64,000 bases of DNA, taken from positions 5,761,001 to 5,825,000 of the forward strand of contig NZ_CP108529.1 in assembly GCF_036002945.1 (NCBI RefSeq), in the 5' to 3' direction. Position 1 is the first letter of the stretch, and each line of letters opens with the position of its first letter. The notes below the pieces were generated by a model that searched no databases, was not told where the DNA came from, and saw only the letters and a program-made list of their open reading frames with translations. Position numbers and translations under genes: made by a program. Origin of the DNA: Streptomyces sp. NBC_01224 (GTDB lineage Bacteria > Actinomycetota > Actinomycetes > Streptomycetales > Streptomycetaceae). Shown here piece after piece: positions 16,908 through 25,641 of this stretch.

Positions 16908-17120
16908 TCACGCGCCGAGCTGCTGGTGCTGTATGGCAGTGAGGAACCCCTCCCATGATGCATTGCCGAATGTCAGCATCGGACCGTCAGGGGCCTTCGA
17001 ATCGCGGACCGCGGTGGCCTGTGGAAGGTGGGCGGCCTCAACGCACTCGGTGGTGTTCGCTCCGCTGTATGACGACTTGAACCAGCGGAGAGGCTCGGGG
17101 GAGTGAGGAACCGAAAGCAT
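16908..17120 (-). CDS. DUF397 domain protein (copy 2)
   Basis: 70 residues. It contains RWFKSSYSGANTTECVEAAH, VRDSKAPDGPMLTF and SWEGFLTAI, all DUF397 landmarks. The start overlaps the XRE gene stop by one base (TAATG) with AGGAGA upstream, so it is translationally coupled to the regulator. Together they form the classic XRE/DUF397 pair. Confidence 0.9.
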   Translation of the reverse strand: MLSVPHSPEPLRWFKSSYSGANTTECVEAAHLPQATAVRDSKAPDGPMLTFGNASWEGFLTAIQHQQLGA

Positions 17121-17965
17121 TACATCTCCTTGCGAACGCGCTCGATCAAGGCCGACGACGCGGCCATGTCCAACGCTTGTGCACGCAGGTAGTCGAACGC
17201 AAGTCTGTATCGGTCGAGTTCTTCGTCCGTCTCCATGAAGAGCGGGCCGACATGCAGGTCGACGTACACGACATCCAGGCTTGCCTCGACCCCGCCGAGG
17301 ATCACGAAACTTCCCAAGGCCGCGCCGTGGGCGCCCTTGGAGAACGGCAGGACCTGCAGGGTGATGTGTTGCGAGTTGTTGGCTTCCAGCAGGTGACTCA
17401 ACTGATCGCGCATGCTCTCGGGGGATCCGACGACGCGCCGGATCACCGACTCGTCGAGGATCGCCCACAGGTGGGGTGGCTTCGGCCGACTCAGGATCTC
17501 CTGGCGCTTCAAGCGGATATCGACGAGACGCTGGATCTCCTCGGGCGCCAGACGCATCTCGCTGGCACATTGGATCGCTGTGCTGTAGTTCCGTGTCTGC
17601 AGAAGGCCGGGTACGTAAGTGCCGGAGAAGTGGTCCTCGCGCACTGCCTCGTCTTCGAGCGTCAGCAGGAGATTCATGTCAGCGGGGATGGAGTCGGTGT
17701 ACGGCCCCCACCAACCCTGCTGCTTTGCGTCCTTCGCCAGGGCGACCACGGCATTCCGCTCCGCGTCGGTCGCGTCGTACTGTCGGCAGAGGGCGTCCGC
17801 GATGGGCCATTTCACTGGCCCTTCCTGGGTCTCGTAGCGGCTGACCGTGGCCTTTGAGATCCCGACGAGCCGTCCAGCTTCCTCCAGCGTCATGCCTTTC
17901 CGTGCGCGCAACTTGCGCATCATCGCGCCGAGCTGTCGACGTCGTGTTGTGGTCCTGACGGACAT
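17120..17965 (-). CDS. XRE-family regulator with DUF5753 domain
   Basis: 281 residues. The N-terminal helix-turn-helix (about 10-65) reads MMRKLRARKGMTLEEAGRLV then GISKATVSRYETQEG. The DUF5753 domain (about 95-275) contains YVPGLLQTRNYSTAI, RLKRQEIL, ILDESVIRRVVG, ITLQVLPFSKGAH and a VYVDLHVGPLF segment near the end. In Streptomyces these WhiJ-like proteins repress developmental or antibiotic genes and are countered by their DUF397 partner. The DUF397 partner follows with a TAATG overlap, and an RsbW-like ATPase gene lies divergently upstream, the usual context. Confidence 0.9.
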   Translation of the reverse strand: MSVRTTTRRRQLGAMMRKLRARKGMTLEEAGRLVGISKATVSRYETQEGPVKWPIADALCRQYDATDAERNAVVALAKDAKQQGWWGPYTDSIPADMNLLLTLEDEAVREDHFSGTYVPGLLQTRNYSTAIQCASEMRLAPEEIQRLVDIRLKRQEILSRPKPPHLWAILDESVIRRVVGSPESMRDQLSHLLEANNSQHITLQVLPFSKGAHGAALGSFVILGGVEASLDVVYVDLHVGPLFMETDEELDRYRLAFDYLRAQALDMAASSALIERVRKEM

Positions 17966-18179
17966 GGAGGGTGGCCTTCCGTTCCGTGTGCGCTGAGGCT
18001 CTCCGGCGCCAACAAGGCTATGTCTGAGACCCGTTGCCGAGATCTGGATTCACCCGATCGATTCTCGTGAGAAGTTTCATCAAGAGACTTCTTGCTGCCA
18101 TACTCGCAAACCTGGCCACTCAGCGCAGTCGTTTGGATACGGCAGGTGCAGGGCTGATGTGGCGCCGGAAGGAGAGTGC

Positions 18180-18809
18180 ATGTCCGGACACGACAACAGT
18201 TCGCAACTCCGCAGCGTCCTGCCGTTCGAGGCCGAGCCCGCAGCGGTCCGGGACCTGCGAAGAGCCGTCAGGGGGCAGCTTGCGGAGTGGCGCTTGCCGG
18301 CTTTCGCCGAAGAAGCTGAGCTGGCGGTGAGTGAGCTGGCAGCCAACGTGATCAAGCATGTGGGTAGAGGTGTTGCTGCCACCCTGGTCCTGGAGGCGGT
18401 AGGGGACCGGCTGCGGATCGAACTCCATGACAAGAGTTACCGCGTGCCAGTCCTCGGAACGGTGGCCTGCGACGACGAGTGCGGGCGGGGTCTGCATCTG
18501 CTTGCCGGCATGGCTGCCGACTGGGGAACGCTGCTGACTGCGACGGGGAAGGCTGTCTGGTGTGAGCTGTCGGCCGACCCGGAGCTGAAGTGCCGCCGGG
18601 TGCAGCGTGCTGAAGCGGCCCTGACGAAATACCGAGGCGACGTCGGTGCACCGCCTTTGCTGCAGAGTCGCTCCGCTCAGACCCTTGAGGAATCTGCCAT
18701 CGACCTCATCGCGGATGTCCTGCACTGGGTCACTTCCCGGGGCGGCGACCCGGACGGGTTGCTGGACCGGGCGCAAATGCACTTCGAGGCGGAGGCAGAA
18801 GCGGCTTGA
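18180..18809 (+). CDS. RsbW/SpoIIAB-like ATP-binding regulatory protein
   Basis: 209 residues. The N-terminal 140 residues are a HATPase_c_2 domain: N-box EAELAVSELAANVIKHVG, beta strand DRLRIELHDKSY and G-box GRGLHLLAGMAADWG. These proteins act as anti-sigma or regulatory kinases. The N-box Asn that binds Mg2+ is present. The C-terminal 65 residues (from EAALTKYRGD) are an unusual extension with no known domain. ATG 18180 has a good GGAAGGAGA ribosome site. It is divergent from the XRE/DUF397 pair, a common Streptomyces arrangement. Confidence 0.8.
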   Translation: MSGHDNSSQLRSVLPFEAEPAAVRDLRRAVRGQLAEWRLPAFAEEAELAVSELAANVIKHVGRGVAATLVLEAVGDRLRIELHDKSYRVPVLGTVACDDECGRGLHLLAGMAADWGTLLTATGKAVWCELSADPELKCRRVQRAEAALTKYRGDVGAPPLLQSRSAQTLEESAIDLIADVLHWVTSRGGDPDGLLDRAQMHFEAEAEAA

Positions 18810-18830
18810 CTCTGGGCGTCTGCTGCAAGG

Positions 18831-19140
18831 TCAGACGGAAGCTCGGATCGCGGCGGCCAGCAGGAACGTCACGTCCTCGTGCCGGCCGGCGTTGCTGAAG
18901 GCTGCCGCGATGTTCAGGACAGCCTGTTTGTCTGTACGTTCGGCGGCGTTGATCAGTATGGTCTCGGCGGCGTCCCGCAGGTCCGCTGAGCGACATGAGC
19001 TGACGGCTTTAAGAATCTCGTCTGCGGAGTACGACGCACCTGCCCGCCAGAGCACGAGGTCCGCGTCGCGGCCCCGGCCGTCGGCGAGATAGCGAGCCAC
19101 CACTCCGGTCTCCGTCCATGCGAGCTCGGCGGCTTCTGCA
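18831..19140 (-). pseudogene. C-terminal fragment of a hypothetical regulatory protein
   Basis: About 100 readable codons: WTETGVVARYLADGRGRDAD, LVLWRAGASYSADEILKAVS, LRDAAETILINAAERTDKQA, VLNIAAAFSNAGRHEDVTFL. This helical-repeat sequence is like the C-terminal part of larger Streptomyces proteins with HTH or repeat domains. Upstream (in the minus-strand sense) the frame runs into a perfect 15-bp hairpin and no plausible N-terminus is present. I read it as a truncated gene; a short intact protein cannot be excluded. Confidence 0.4.
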
Positions 19141-19177
19141 GGGTGCCGGTCCCCCTTTGTTCGGGGGACCGGCACCC
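19141..19177. terminator. perfect 15-bp hairpin, probable terminator
   Basis: GGGTGCCGGTCCCCC pairs fully with GGGGGACCGGCACCC across a 7-base loop. There is no T-run on either side, which is common for Streptomyces terminators. It may end transcripts from the ATPase gene at 18180-18809. Confidence 0.55.
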
Positions 19178-19595
19178 TCATCTGTTCCTGCAGCCCTGAA
19201 AGTTCGCGCCGACGGACCTTGCGGCGAAGGCGCTGCGCCCGCCTCACCGGTGATTTCTGAACGGCGCGGGAAGCCGGCTGCTCCGCATCGGCCGGGTCGT
19301 CAGCAGGCGGGTACCCGACGCTGCAGCATTCGCAGTGTCTCTTCTGGGCGTGGGGTGACTCCCGGGAAGTGGGCGCGAGCCGGGTGGGCGTCGGTGGCGG
19401 CCGTAGTACCGCTACGAGCTGGCGGACAACAGAACCGTCGGCCAGGGAAGGGCCGCTGCTTCGTCGATGTGCAGGTTGTCTGGAGGAGCTTGGCGAGTGC
19501 CGTTTCGGTTATTTCCGCCACGTCGGGATCCCTGAAGCTGGATCCGGTCCGATCCTTGTAGTCGGCGCAGGGGGTCGAGGTGAGAGTCGCTCCGG
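19178..19595. other. intergenic stretch with no recognised gene
   Basis: About 420 bases between the hairpin and the end of the methyltransferase operon. Short open frames exist on both strands but none has a ribosome site plus a recognisable motif. A minus-strand segment (SSFRDPDVAEITETALAKLL) has some coding character and could be a remnant. Confidence 0.4.
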
Positions 19596-20948
19596 TTAGC
19601 CGCGCAGGAAGGCGTGGATCGAGGACGCTATGGCTGTGCCGAGAGGGATGGGCACCGCGTTGCCGATCTGGCGGGCGATGTCGGTCTTCGAGCCGCACCA
19701 ACGGAAGTCGTGAGGGAAGCCCTGAATGCGGGCGGCCTCGTAGTGGGTGATGGGGCGGGCGGCCGTCGGGTGGAGATAGCGGCCCTTTTCCGGCTTGAAG
19801 AACTCGGTCCGGATGGTGACCGAGGGCTCGCCCAGGCGGAGCCGACCCATCACGTCACCGGTGCCGGAGTTGTGGTTGTCCCAGCTCTCGGTCGACAGGT
19901 AGGCCACCGCGGTCTTCACGCCCTGAGGGTTCGGCTCGCCGAAGATCCTGATGCGGCCGTCCTCGTCCACGGTGAACCACTTTCCCCGCAGATCTTTACG
20001 GTTTCCACCTCGAGGGATGGCTCTGTAGCGGGCGATCGACAGCGGCTCCGGATTGCGCCCGAAGTGCAGGTCATGAGTGGTGAAGATTCCGAGGACGCGA
20101 GCGTTCACGTCGGCGACGTCTTTCTTAGAGTCCGGAAGCTCGGTGCCCCGGAGCCTCAACTCGGAGGACTCCTCGAACACGCTGTCCACGGCGCGCCAGT
20201 ACGGCAGACCCACGTCGGTGCCGTCGAGCGCCTGCGCCGAGCCGCCCTTGCTGCGTCGTGGGCGTCGGACGTGAGTTGCCGTAGGGTACGCCATTGTCCG
20301 ACCGCTGTCGATGTCTTTTCGGACGCCGATGACGATGGCGCGGCGACGGGCCTGGACCGCGCCGTAGTCAGCGGCGTTGAGGAGGTACCGCTTGATCCTT
20401 CGTTCCTCCGTGTCCGTCGGCTCGTGGCCCGGCGGGTCGACGAGTCGGTACTCGGCCAGCCGTCCGCCTTCGCCCACCTCTTTGAGGAGATTACGGAATT
20501 CGTCCGACTTCAGGAATCGATCAACGTTCTCGATGACAAAGACCTTGGGTCTGATTTCCTCGACAACTCGGACGTATTCCTCCCACAGGCGATTGCGCTC
20601 GGTGCCCTTCTTGATCCGGTTCAGCGCAGAGAAACCCTGGCAGGGAGGACCCCCGACAACGACGTCTGCACTCAGCTCGTCCGACGTCGGCTTCCAGTCC
20701 TCGATGTTCTCGAGATGGATACGTGCCGGTGGAACGTTCTGGTCCCCCCGGCCGCTTCCGAAGTTCGCGGCGTACGTGGCAGCAGCAGCCGTGTCGTGTT
20801 CGACGGCCGCGATGCTGTGGAAGACCGGACCTCCGTCCGGCGCTGTGGCTGGACGGAACTCGTGAAAGCCCTGAGTGAAGCCCCCGCAGCCGGAAAAAAG
20901 ATCAAGGACGGTGACGGGCTCGGGGTCGCGGGGGCGGGACGTACGCAT
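19596..20948 (-). CDS. DNA (cytosine-5) methyltransferase, catalytically complete
   Basis: 450 residues with the ordered C5-methyltransferase motifs: I DLFSGCGGF (AdoMet binding), IV GGPPCQGFS with the catalytic Cys, VI VIENVDRF, VIII VQARRRAIVIG, and X in RQIGNAVP near the C-terminus. The target-recognition region lies between VIII and the HYEAARIQGFP segment. It transfers a methyl group to C5 of cytosine in a specific site, protecting host DNA. It is the last gene of the seven-gene operon, 9 bases after a second, cysteine-less methyltransferase. The recognition sequence cannot be read from the protein. ATG 20948 is the start. Confidence 0.95.
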   Translation of the reverse strand: MRTSRPRDPEPVTVLDLFSGCGGFTQGFHEFRPATAPDGGPVFHSIAAVEHDTAAAATYAANFGSGRGDQNVPPARIHLENIEDWKPTSDELSADVVVGGPPCQGFSALNRIKKGTERNRLWEEYVRVVEEIRPKVFVIENVDRFLKSDEFRNLLKEVGEGGRLAEYRLVDPPGHEPTDTEERRIKRYLLNAADYGAVQARRRAIVIGVRKDIDSGRTMAYPTATHVRRPRRSKGGSAQALDGTDVGLPYWRAVDSVFEESSELRLRGTELPDSKKDVADVNARVLGIFTTHDLHFGRNPEPLSIARYRAIPRGGNRKDLRGKWFTVDEDGRIRIFGEPNPQGVKTAVAYLSTESWDNHNSGTGDVMGRLRLGEPSVTIRTEFFKPEKGRYLHPTAARPITHYEAARIQGFPHDFRWCGSKTDIARQIGNAVPIPLGTAIASSIHAFLRG

Positions 20949-20957
20949 GGGGCGATC

Positions 20958-22802
20958 TTAGCTTCGCAGAGCGGCTGCTATCGCCCGGCCGACGGCACTT
21001 GCCAGAGGGGGCGGCATGGCGTGACCGATCTGCCGGTACCTGGACGTTTTGCCGCCGGCGAAGCGCCAGTCCTCGGGAATCGACTGGATCAGGGCAGCCT
21101 GTTCGACGGTCAGCTTGGGCAGGCCGTCCACGGGGAAGTCCGGGCCGGGCGGCTCGTTGCCGAGGCTGCTGCCGTTCACGCCGAGTGCCTCCCACGCCTT
21201 CTTGCTGCCGGTCGGACCGAGGTCGGCTCCACCGCGCCGGTCGGAGCCTCCGACGAGGGCGGGCGCAATGCGGTCGGCTCCCTTGACCCAGCGTTCCGCC
21301 CCTGGCCAGTCGTTTGCAGACATGGTGGGTCCGAGTACTTGGCCCACGGTCGGTGGTGTCCTGCCGGCAGGCTGGGGCCAGGAGAATCGGGAGTGGTACG
21401 GGTCCTGCAGCGCGACCAGGAAGCCGCTGCGACGGTTCTGCGGCACTCCGAAGTCGGCTGCGTTCAGGACTGCCCAATGGCACTCGTATCCCGCCTGCAC
21501 GAGGGCCTCTGTCATCCATGAACGATCTGCCTCGAAGTCCGGGCTCCCGACGAGGTCGGGGACGTTCTCCAACAGCACGGCCTTGGGCCTGATGATGCGG
21601 GCCAGGTCAATCGTCGCTCGAAGCACCCTGCGCTCGTCGGTGTCCTCGTCGCGTCCGACGGTGGCCATCGACTTGACGCGTGGGAGGCCACCACTCAGAA
21701 GGTCGACTCCGATGACGTCCTGGCGCTCGAATACCCGGAAGTGGGCGAGGTCCATGCAAATGACGTCCCACTCGGGACGGTTCGCCTCGATGGTGAAGCA
21801 GGCGTCGGCCTTGCTGTCGATAAGAAGTACGGGCTCGAAACCGGCACGCTCGAGTCCGAGCGCCTGTGCACCGCATCCGGCGCAGATCTCGACGGAGCGG
21901 AGTCGACGGTCAGGCACTGACACCACCCGGGTCGAGGTCGTCCGAGACATCGGTGTCGCTCCCTCCGGTGCCGCCTGGCTCCCCCTTCCCTCGAAGGCTG
22001 TTCCCCGTGCGGTGTCCCTTGCCCTGTTGCCGTCGATCTGCAGGGCGGCGAGTCGCTGCGCGTCGATGGACTCCTGGGCCACAGCGTGCAGCTCGTCGTC
22101 CAGCGCTGCTCCGGCGACGCCGTCGAAGAGAACGAACGGGGCGAGCCTGAGCAGTCGCTTGAGGAAGTCGCGGAGAGTTTCGCGTTCGTTCAGTCCCTGC
22201 AGGTCGAGGTCTGCCCAGACTCGCAGGATGGCTCCGACCATATGCGGACTGCCACCGAGCGCGGCTCGGCGTGCGTAGATCTGGTCGAAGGCGGCCTCGC
22301 CAAGAATCTTCAGAGCGCCGTACGGTTCTGAGGCGTCGGAGGAGCGTACGAGCTGGGCCCGCCACCAGAGCCGGCCGAAGACGTGTCGAGTGAGATCCGT
22401 ACCCAGAACGCGGTCCTTCGGCGGCTGGGGGTAGCGCCAGAAGGCGACGTCGGGAAGGACGATCAAGGCAAGGAAGGCCCAGACATCGCGGGCGGCGGCC
22501 TCGGCGGGCACCATACCCATCTCGGCATGCAGGAGCGCGGCGAGAGCCAGGTCGAATTCGGCATTGCGCGTGCGGTCGGAGTCGTCCGGGAAGCCTGCGC
22601 GCTCGGCAAGGTCGACAACACCCTCGCGCAGTACCCGCAGCCGGTCGGCGGAGACACGGTCGCCGCCGGTGGCCACATACACCGCTGACTCGTGGGCGAA
22701 GGCCACTCGCCCGGTCAGCTCGGGGATCGGTAGCTCTCGGTATTCGGCGAAGAGGGGTGCGGCCTGTTCGGCGAGCAAACGCGGGTAGAGGAAGCTGATC
22801 AC
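20958..22802 (-). CDS. DUF6339 domain fused to a C5-methyltransferase-like domain lacking the catalytic cysteine
   Basis: 614 residues. Residues 1 to about 245 match the DUF6339 family (start ISFLYPRLLAEQAAPLFAEY; LPDVAFWRYPQPPKDRVLG; RHVFGRLWWRAQLVR). From about residue 300 a methyltransferase domain follows: motif I VEICAGCGAQALGLERAGF, motif VI VLLENVPDLVG, motif VIII VPQNRRSGFLVAL, motif X YRQIGHAMPPPLAS. Motif IV reads LLSGGLPRVKSMA where the PC dipeptide should be; the nucleophilic Cys is replaced by Arg with no frameshift. It should bind AdoMet and perhaps DNA but not methylate. An internal ATG (21950) with GGAGGG upstream could give a separate methyltransferase-only product. It starts at GTG 22802, overlapping the previous gene by GTGA. 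Confidence 0.85.
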   Translation of the reverse strand: MISFLYPRLLAEQAAPLFAEYRELPIPELTGRVAFAHESAVYVATGGDRVSADRLRVLREGVVDLAERAGFPDDSDRTRNAEFDLALAALLHAEMGMVPAEAAARDVWAFLALIVLPDVAFWRYPQPPKDRVLGTDLTRHVFGRLWWRAQLVRSSDASEPYGALKILGEAAFDQIYARRAALGGSPHMVGAILRVWADLDLQGLNERETLRDFLKRLLRLAPFVLFDGVAGAALDDELHAVAQESIDAQRLAALQIDGNRARDTARGTAFEGRGSQAAPEGATPMSRTTSTRVVSVPDRRLRSVEICAGCGAQALGLERAGFEPVLLIDSKADACFTIEANRPEWDVICMDLAHFRVFERQDVIGVDLLSGGLPRVKSMATVGRDEDTDERRVLRATIDLARIIRPKAVLLENVPDLVGSPDFEADRSWMTEALVQAGYECHWAVLNAADFGVPQNRRSGFLVALQDPYHSRFSWPQPAGRTPPTVGQVLGPTMSANDWPGAERWVKGADRIAPALVGGSDRRGGADLGPTGSKKAWEALGVNGSSLGNEPPGPDFPVDGLPKLTVEQAALIQSIPEDWRFAGGKTSRYRQIGHAMPPPLASAVGRAIAAALRS

Positions 22803-23695
22803 GACACCTCGAAGATCTTGACTGCCGCCTGCAGATCCGAGGCGAACAAGGACGGCGACTGGCGTTGGCGCAGGCGAATGTCAGTGATCGGCTGGTCGGG
22901 AAAGAGTTGGTCGAACAGACTCAGCAACGTCGCGCCCAGTGAGTCTTCGGGGTAGTCGGAGTCCTCGGTGAAGTCCTCGTGGCCGAGCGCGTGCTCGACC
23001 ATGATCCGGGCGGCGTCCGCGTACACCGCGGAGAGCACCACCCGGTCGATCGGCCGAGGCTTTCCTGCGTTCTCGAAGGCGGTGGCAGTGACCGTGTTTC
23101 GCTCGTTGACGAGCAGGAGGAGAGCACCCATGGTGGCGCTCTCCAGGCCGCCGCTGATTTGCAGGTGCCAGGCCGCGTAGTCGGGGAAGGACGTACGAGC
23201 GAAATCGATCACGGCCATGGGGAACTGTGGCGCATCACCCTGGAGACGCAGCGCCTCTCGATCACTCCACAGGATGGAGCCGGCTCTGCGGGGAGAGGAG
23301 GGGCGAGCGTCGGTGCGCCGTTCGGCCAGGACGAGAGCGGTATCGATGAGGAGCAGACCGCCCAGATCAGCGCCGCGAAGCTCGACATCGATCTCCACCG
23401 GGACGATGCCTGCCTGGGGCAGGCGCAGATGTTGGCCCGGTCCGCTGAGACTGGATCCGGTGGCAGTCCACACGGCTGCGAGCATCAGCGCCGCGTCGGC
23501 CGGGAGACCCGACTGCGCTCGGGCCCGGTCCAGGTCGATTCGGACGGTCCTGCGCAGGCGCAGGTCCATCTGGTAGTCCCAGTCCGGCAGCGCCTCCGGC
23601 AGGGTGATTTCGCCGTCCTCGGTCACCAGGAGCCAACTTTCGGCGGCGACAACGTCGTCTGACGGAGTGCGGTACGGAAGAACACGGCGGGTCAC
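22799..23695 (-). CDS. conserved protein of the MORC/Z1 modification operon, function unknown
   Basis: 298 residues with no domain that I recognise. The first 140 residues look beta-rich (ESWLLVTEDGEITLPEALPD, MDLRLRRTVRIDLDRA, IVPVEIDVELRGADLGGLLL); the second half is mixed alpha/beta (FPDYAAWHLQISGGLESATM, VVLSAVYADAARIMVEHALG) and ends with a helical FASDLQAAVKIFEV. It is coupled by 4-base overlaps to the GHKL ATPase gene upstream and to the DUF6339 fusion downstream, so it is very likely a structural or adaptor component of the same system. Confidence 0.75.
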   Translation of the reverse strand: MTRRVLPYRTPSDDVVAAESWLLVTEDGEITLPEALPDWDYQMDLRLRRTVRIDLDRARAQSGLPADAALMLAAVWTATGSSLSGPGQHLRLPQAGIVPVEIDVELRGADLGGLLLIDTALVLAERRTDARPSSPRRAGSILWSDREALRLQGDAPQFPMAVIDFARTSFPDYAAWHLQISGGLESATMGALLLLVNERNTVTATAFENAGKPRPIDRVVLSAVYADAARIMVEHALGHEDFTEDSDYPEDSLGATLLSLFDQLFPDQPITDIRLRQRQSPSLFASDLQAAVKIFEVS

Positions 23696-25641
23696 GACGA
23701 CTTCACCGCCTCCACCTTGATGCCGATCTCCGTCATCGTGTCCGGAGCCGGGAGAACGAGCACACGCCAGAGGGACTCGCCGCCCTCGATCTCGAACGCG
23801 TCGGAGCCGTGCACTTGTCCGTCGCTGTCCTCCCAGCCGACGAGCTCAGGCATGCTGGCGCCGATGGGCGGGTCCGTCTCACGCCCGCCGCTACCGGGCA
23901 GGGTAACTGCCAGATCCACCTGGACCCGCTGTGGCCCGGGCGCAGGGAGGCGGAACTCCTGGACGAGGAGGGACGTGTCCTCGCGATCTTCGTAGTACGG
24001 GTCACCGACGTACTGGACCCGCGGGCGCCTCCGCGGCGCCGCGGCCCGCCCGCTTTCGCCGGGCCCGCCGGCCGTTGCGTCCTCCGCACTGAGTGATGCC
24101 GTCTTCGGGGAGTAACGGCCCGTGCCCAAAGGCGCAGTGCTTTCTTCCTCGTCGTTCACCTTCGACTTGCGCCGCGTTGTGATGCTGCCCGGCTTGGAGT
24201 ACGCAGTGGCCCCACCTATGCCCCAGGCTCCGCCCACCAACCCGGAGAAGAATGAACTGGCCGCACCCAGCGCGACGCTGCTTGCTCCAGGGCGTGCGAC
24301 ACCGCCGAGCGAGAGCAGATTGTCCAGCGCCTCGCCAATGCGTCGGAAGGTCGTTTGCACGAAGGTACTCTCGGGCCTTTCGAGGGACTGCGGGTTCCAG
24401 GCGTCGTGCGTGGGTGGCTCGGCCCTGGCGTAGATCTCGTCCATGGACTCGTCGGCCCGGAAGACCCCGGCGTACCCCTGGTTCACGCTGGGCGGCTTGG
24501 GCCCGGGCCGGTAGGTGACGACGAGTTCGGCAGGGCGCATCAGGCAGACGTGATGAACAATGTCCTCGATGTCGACCATGCGGGAGGCCCGGCTCGGCTC
24601 CAACGGAGGCGTGATCCGCTTTTCCAGCCCGAGGCGCCCGAGATAGCGCTTGGGGCGATTGCAATGCAGCTCACCGCCGTCCGGGCCGGTCATCTTCTCG
24701 TAGGCGGCGACGAACATGTTGAGCGGGCGGGTCTCGCGGGGATCCGGCACCGGGAAATCGACGCCGTCGCACGTGACGGAGAAGCGCATATCGGAGGGCC
24801 TGCCGCCCGTATTTATCATCTTGGGCCAGAGGTGCCAGGCGATGGACTCGGCCAGGTAGCCGGCCGCCTCGACTGGCGTGAGCTCGTCAAGAATCGGATC
24901 GATGACGACGACCATCGTCCCGGTCTCCTCGGGCCCGAAGGGTCGGAGCCCGAGACGTCGCGCCACGGCTTCCGCGTCCTGGCCTGTCAGCGGCTCGACG
25001 ACGGCATCCGACGTGTCACCCCACCAATGCCGGCCGGTGTGACGGCGATTCCCGCCGGACTCGTTCGCGACATAGCTCTTCCAGAGTGTGCATCCGATGA
25101 GCCTGGTTTCGTAGCCACCGTGTGCGGTGCGGCAACGTGAGTGCACAAGGATCGTTCCGGCGTTGGACAGCAGGTAGAAGATGCCCTTGCCGAAGCCGTA
25201 CGTCCCTCCTCCCAGGGCGTTGTCTCGAGGTTCGCCAATGTTGCGGATGAAGGACACGAAGTCGCGCTCGAGGTCGAAAGCGTCGGCACGGGTGGGGCCT
25301 CCGAGCCCGCGCGTGCCTCGGTCGGACACGGCCATGACCCGGATTGAACTGCGTCTGAGGACTTCGTGCAGTGGGAAGCTGTCGCGCTCGGCGGGCGCAC
25401 CGTTGAGCAGCAGTTCACGCCACGCACCGGCGTGGGCCGGGCCGACCGTCCACATGTCGATGCGGTAGTCGACGGGAGCGGATGACTCCGGAATTCGAGC
25501 ATCCCAACTGTTCTGTGCCGACTCGCGCACCAGGATGGTGAGCAGGTCGAGCTCCGGTCGCCCAAGCTGGTTGCGAATCCCCTCGGCGGCACTCGCACCC
25601 TCCGGTGGGTAGGGCTGGGAGACCCACTCGGGTATCGTCAC
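23692..25641 (-). CDS. GHKL (MORC/MutL-like) ATPase
   Basis: 649 residues. The N-terminal ATPase shows the N-box LVRESAQNSWDAR (Glu and Asn for Mg-ATP), G1 box VMAVSDRGTRGLGGP and the glycine-rich lid GGGTYGFGKGIFYL. The middle resembles a transducer domain with conserved basic residues (NRPKRYLGRLGLEKR). After residue 430 there is a Ser/Gly-rich linker and then a beta domain (VQYVGDPYYEDRED; LPGSGGRETD). Iyer, Abhiman and Aravind described MORC/MutL-type ATPases in restriction-modification operons; here it is likely the ATP-driven clamp or remodelling subunit. Overlaps of 4 bases tie it to both neighbours. Confidence 0.85.
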   Translation of the reverse strand: MTIPEWVSQPYPPEGASAAEGIRNQLGRPELDLLTILVRESAQNSWDARIPESSAPVDYRIDMWTVGPAHAGAWRELLLNGAPAERDSFPLHEVLRRSSIRVMAVSDRGTRGLGGPTRADAFDLERDFVSFIRNIGEPRDNALGGGTYGFGKGIFYLLSNAGTILVHSRCRTAHGGYETRLIGCTLWKSYVANESGGNRRHTGRHWWGDTSDAVVEPLTGQDAEAVARRLGLRPFGPEETGTMVVVIDPILDELTPVEAAGYLAESIAWHLWPKMINTGGRPSDMRFSVTCDGVDFPVPDPRETRPLNMFVAAYEKMTGPDGGELHCNRPKRYLGRLGLEKRITPPLEPSRASRMVDIEDIVHHVCLMRPAELVVTYRPGPKPPSVNQGYAGVFRADESMDEIYARAEPPTHDAWNPQSLERPESTFVQTTFRRIGEALDNLLSLGGVARPGASSVALGAASSFFSGLVGGAWGIGGATAYSKPGSITTRRKSKVNDEEESTAPLGTGRYSPKTASLSAEDATAGGPGESGRAAAPRRRPRVQYVGDPYYEDREDTSLLVQEFRLPAPGPQRVQVDLAVTLPGSGGRETDPPIGASMPELVGWEDSDGQVHGSDAFEIEGGESLWRVLVLPAPDTMTEIGIKVEAVKSS

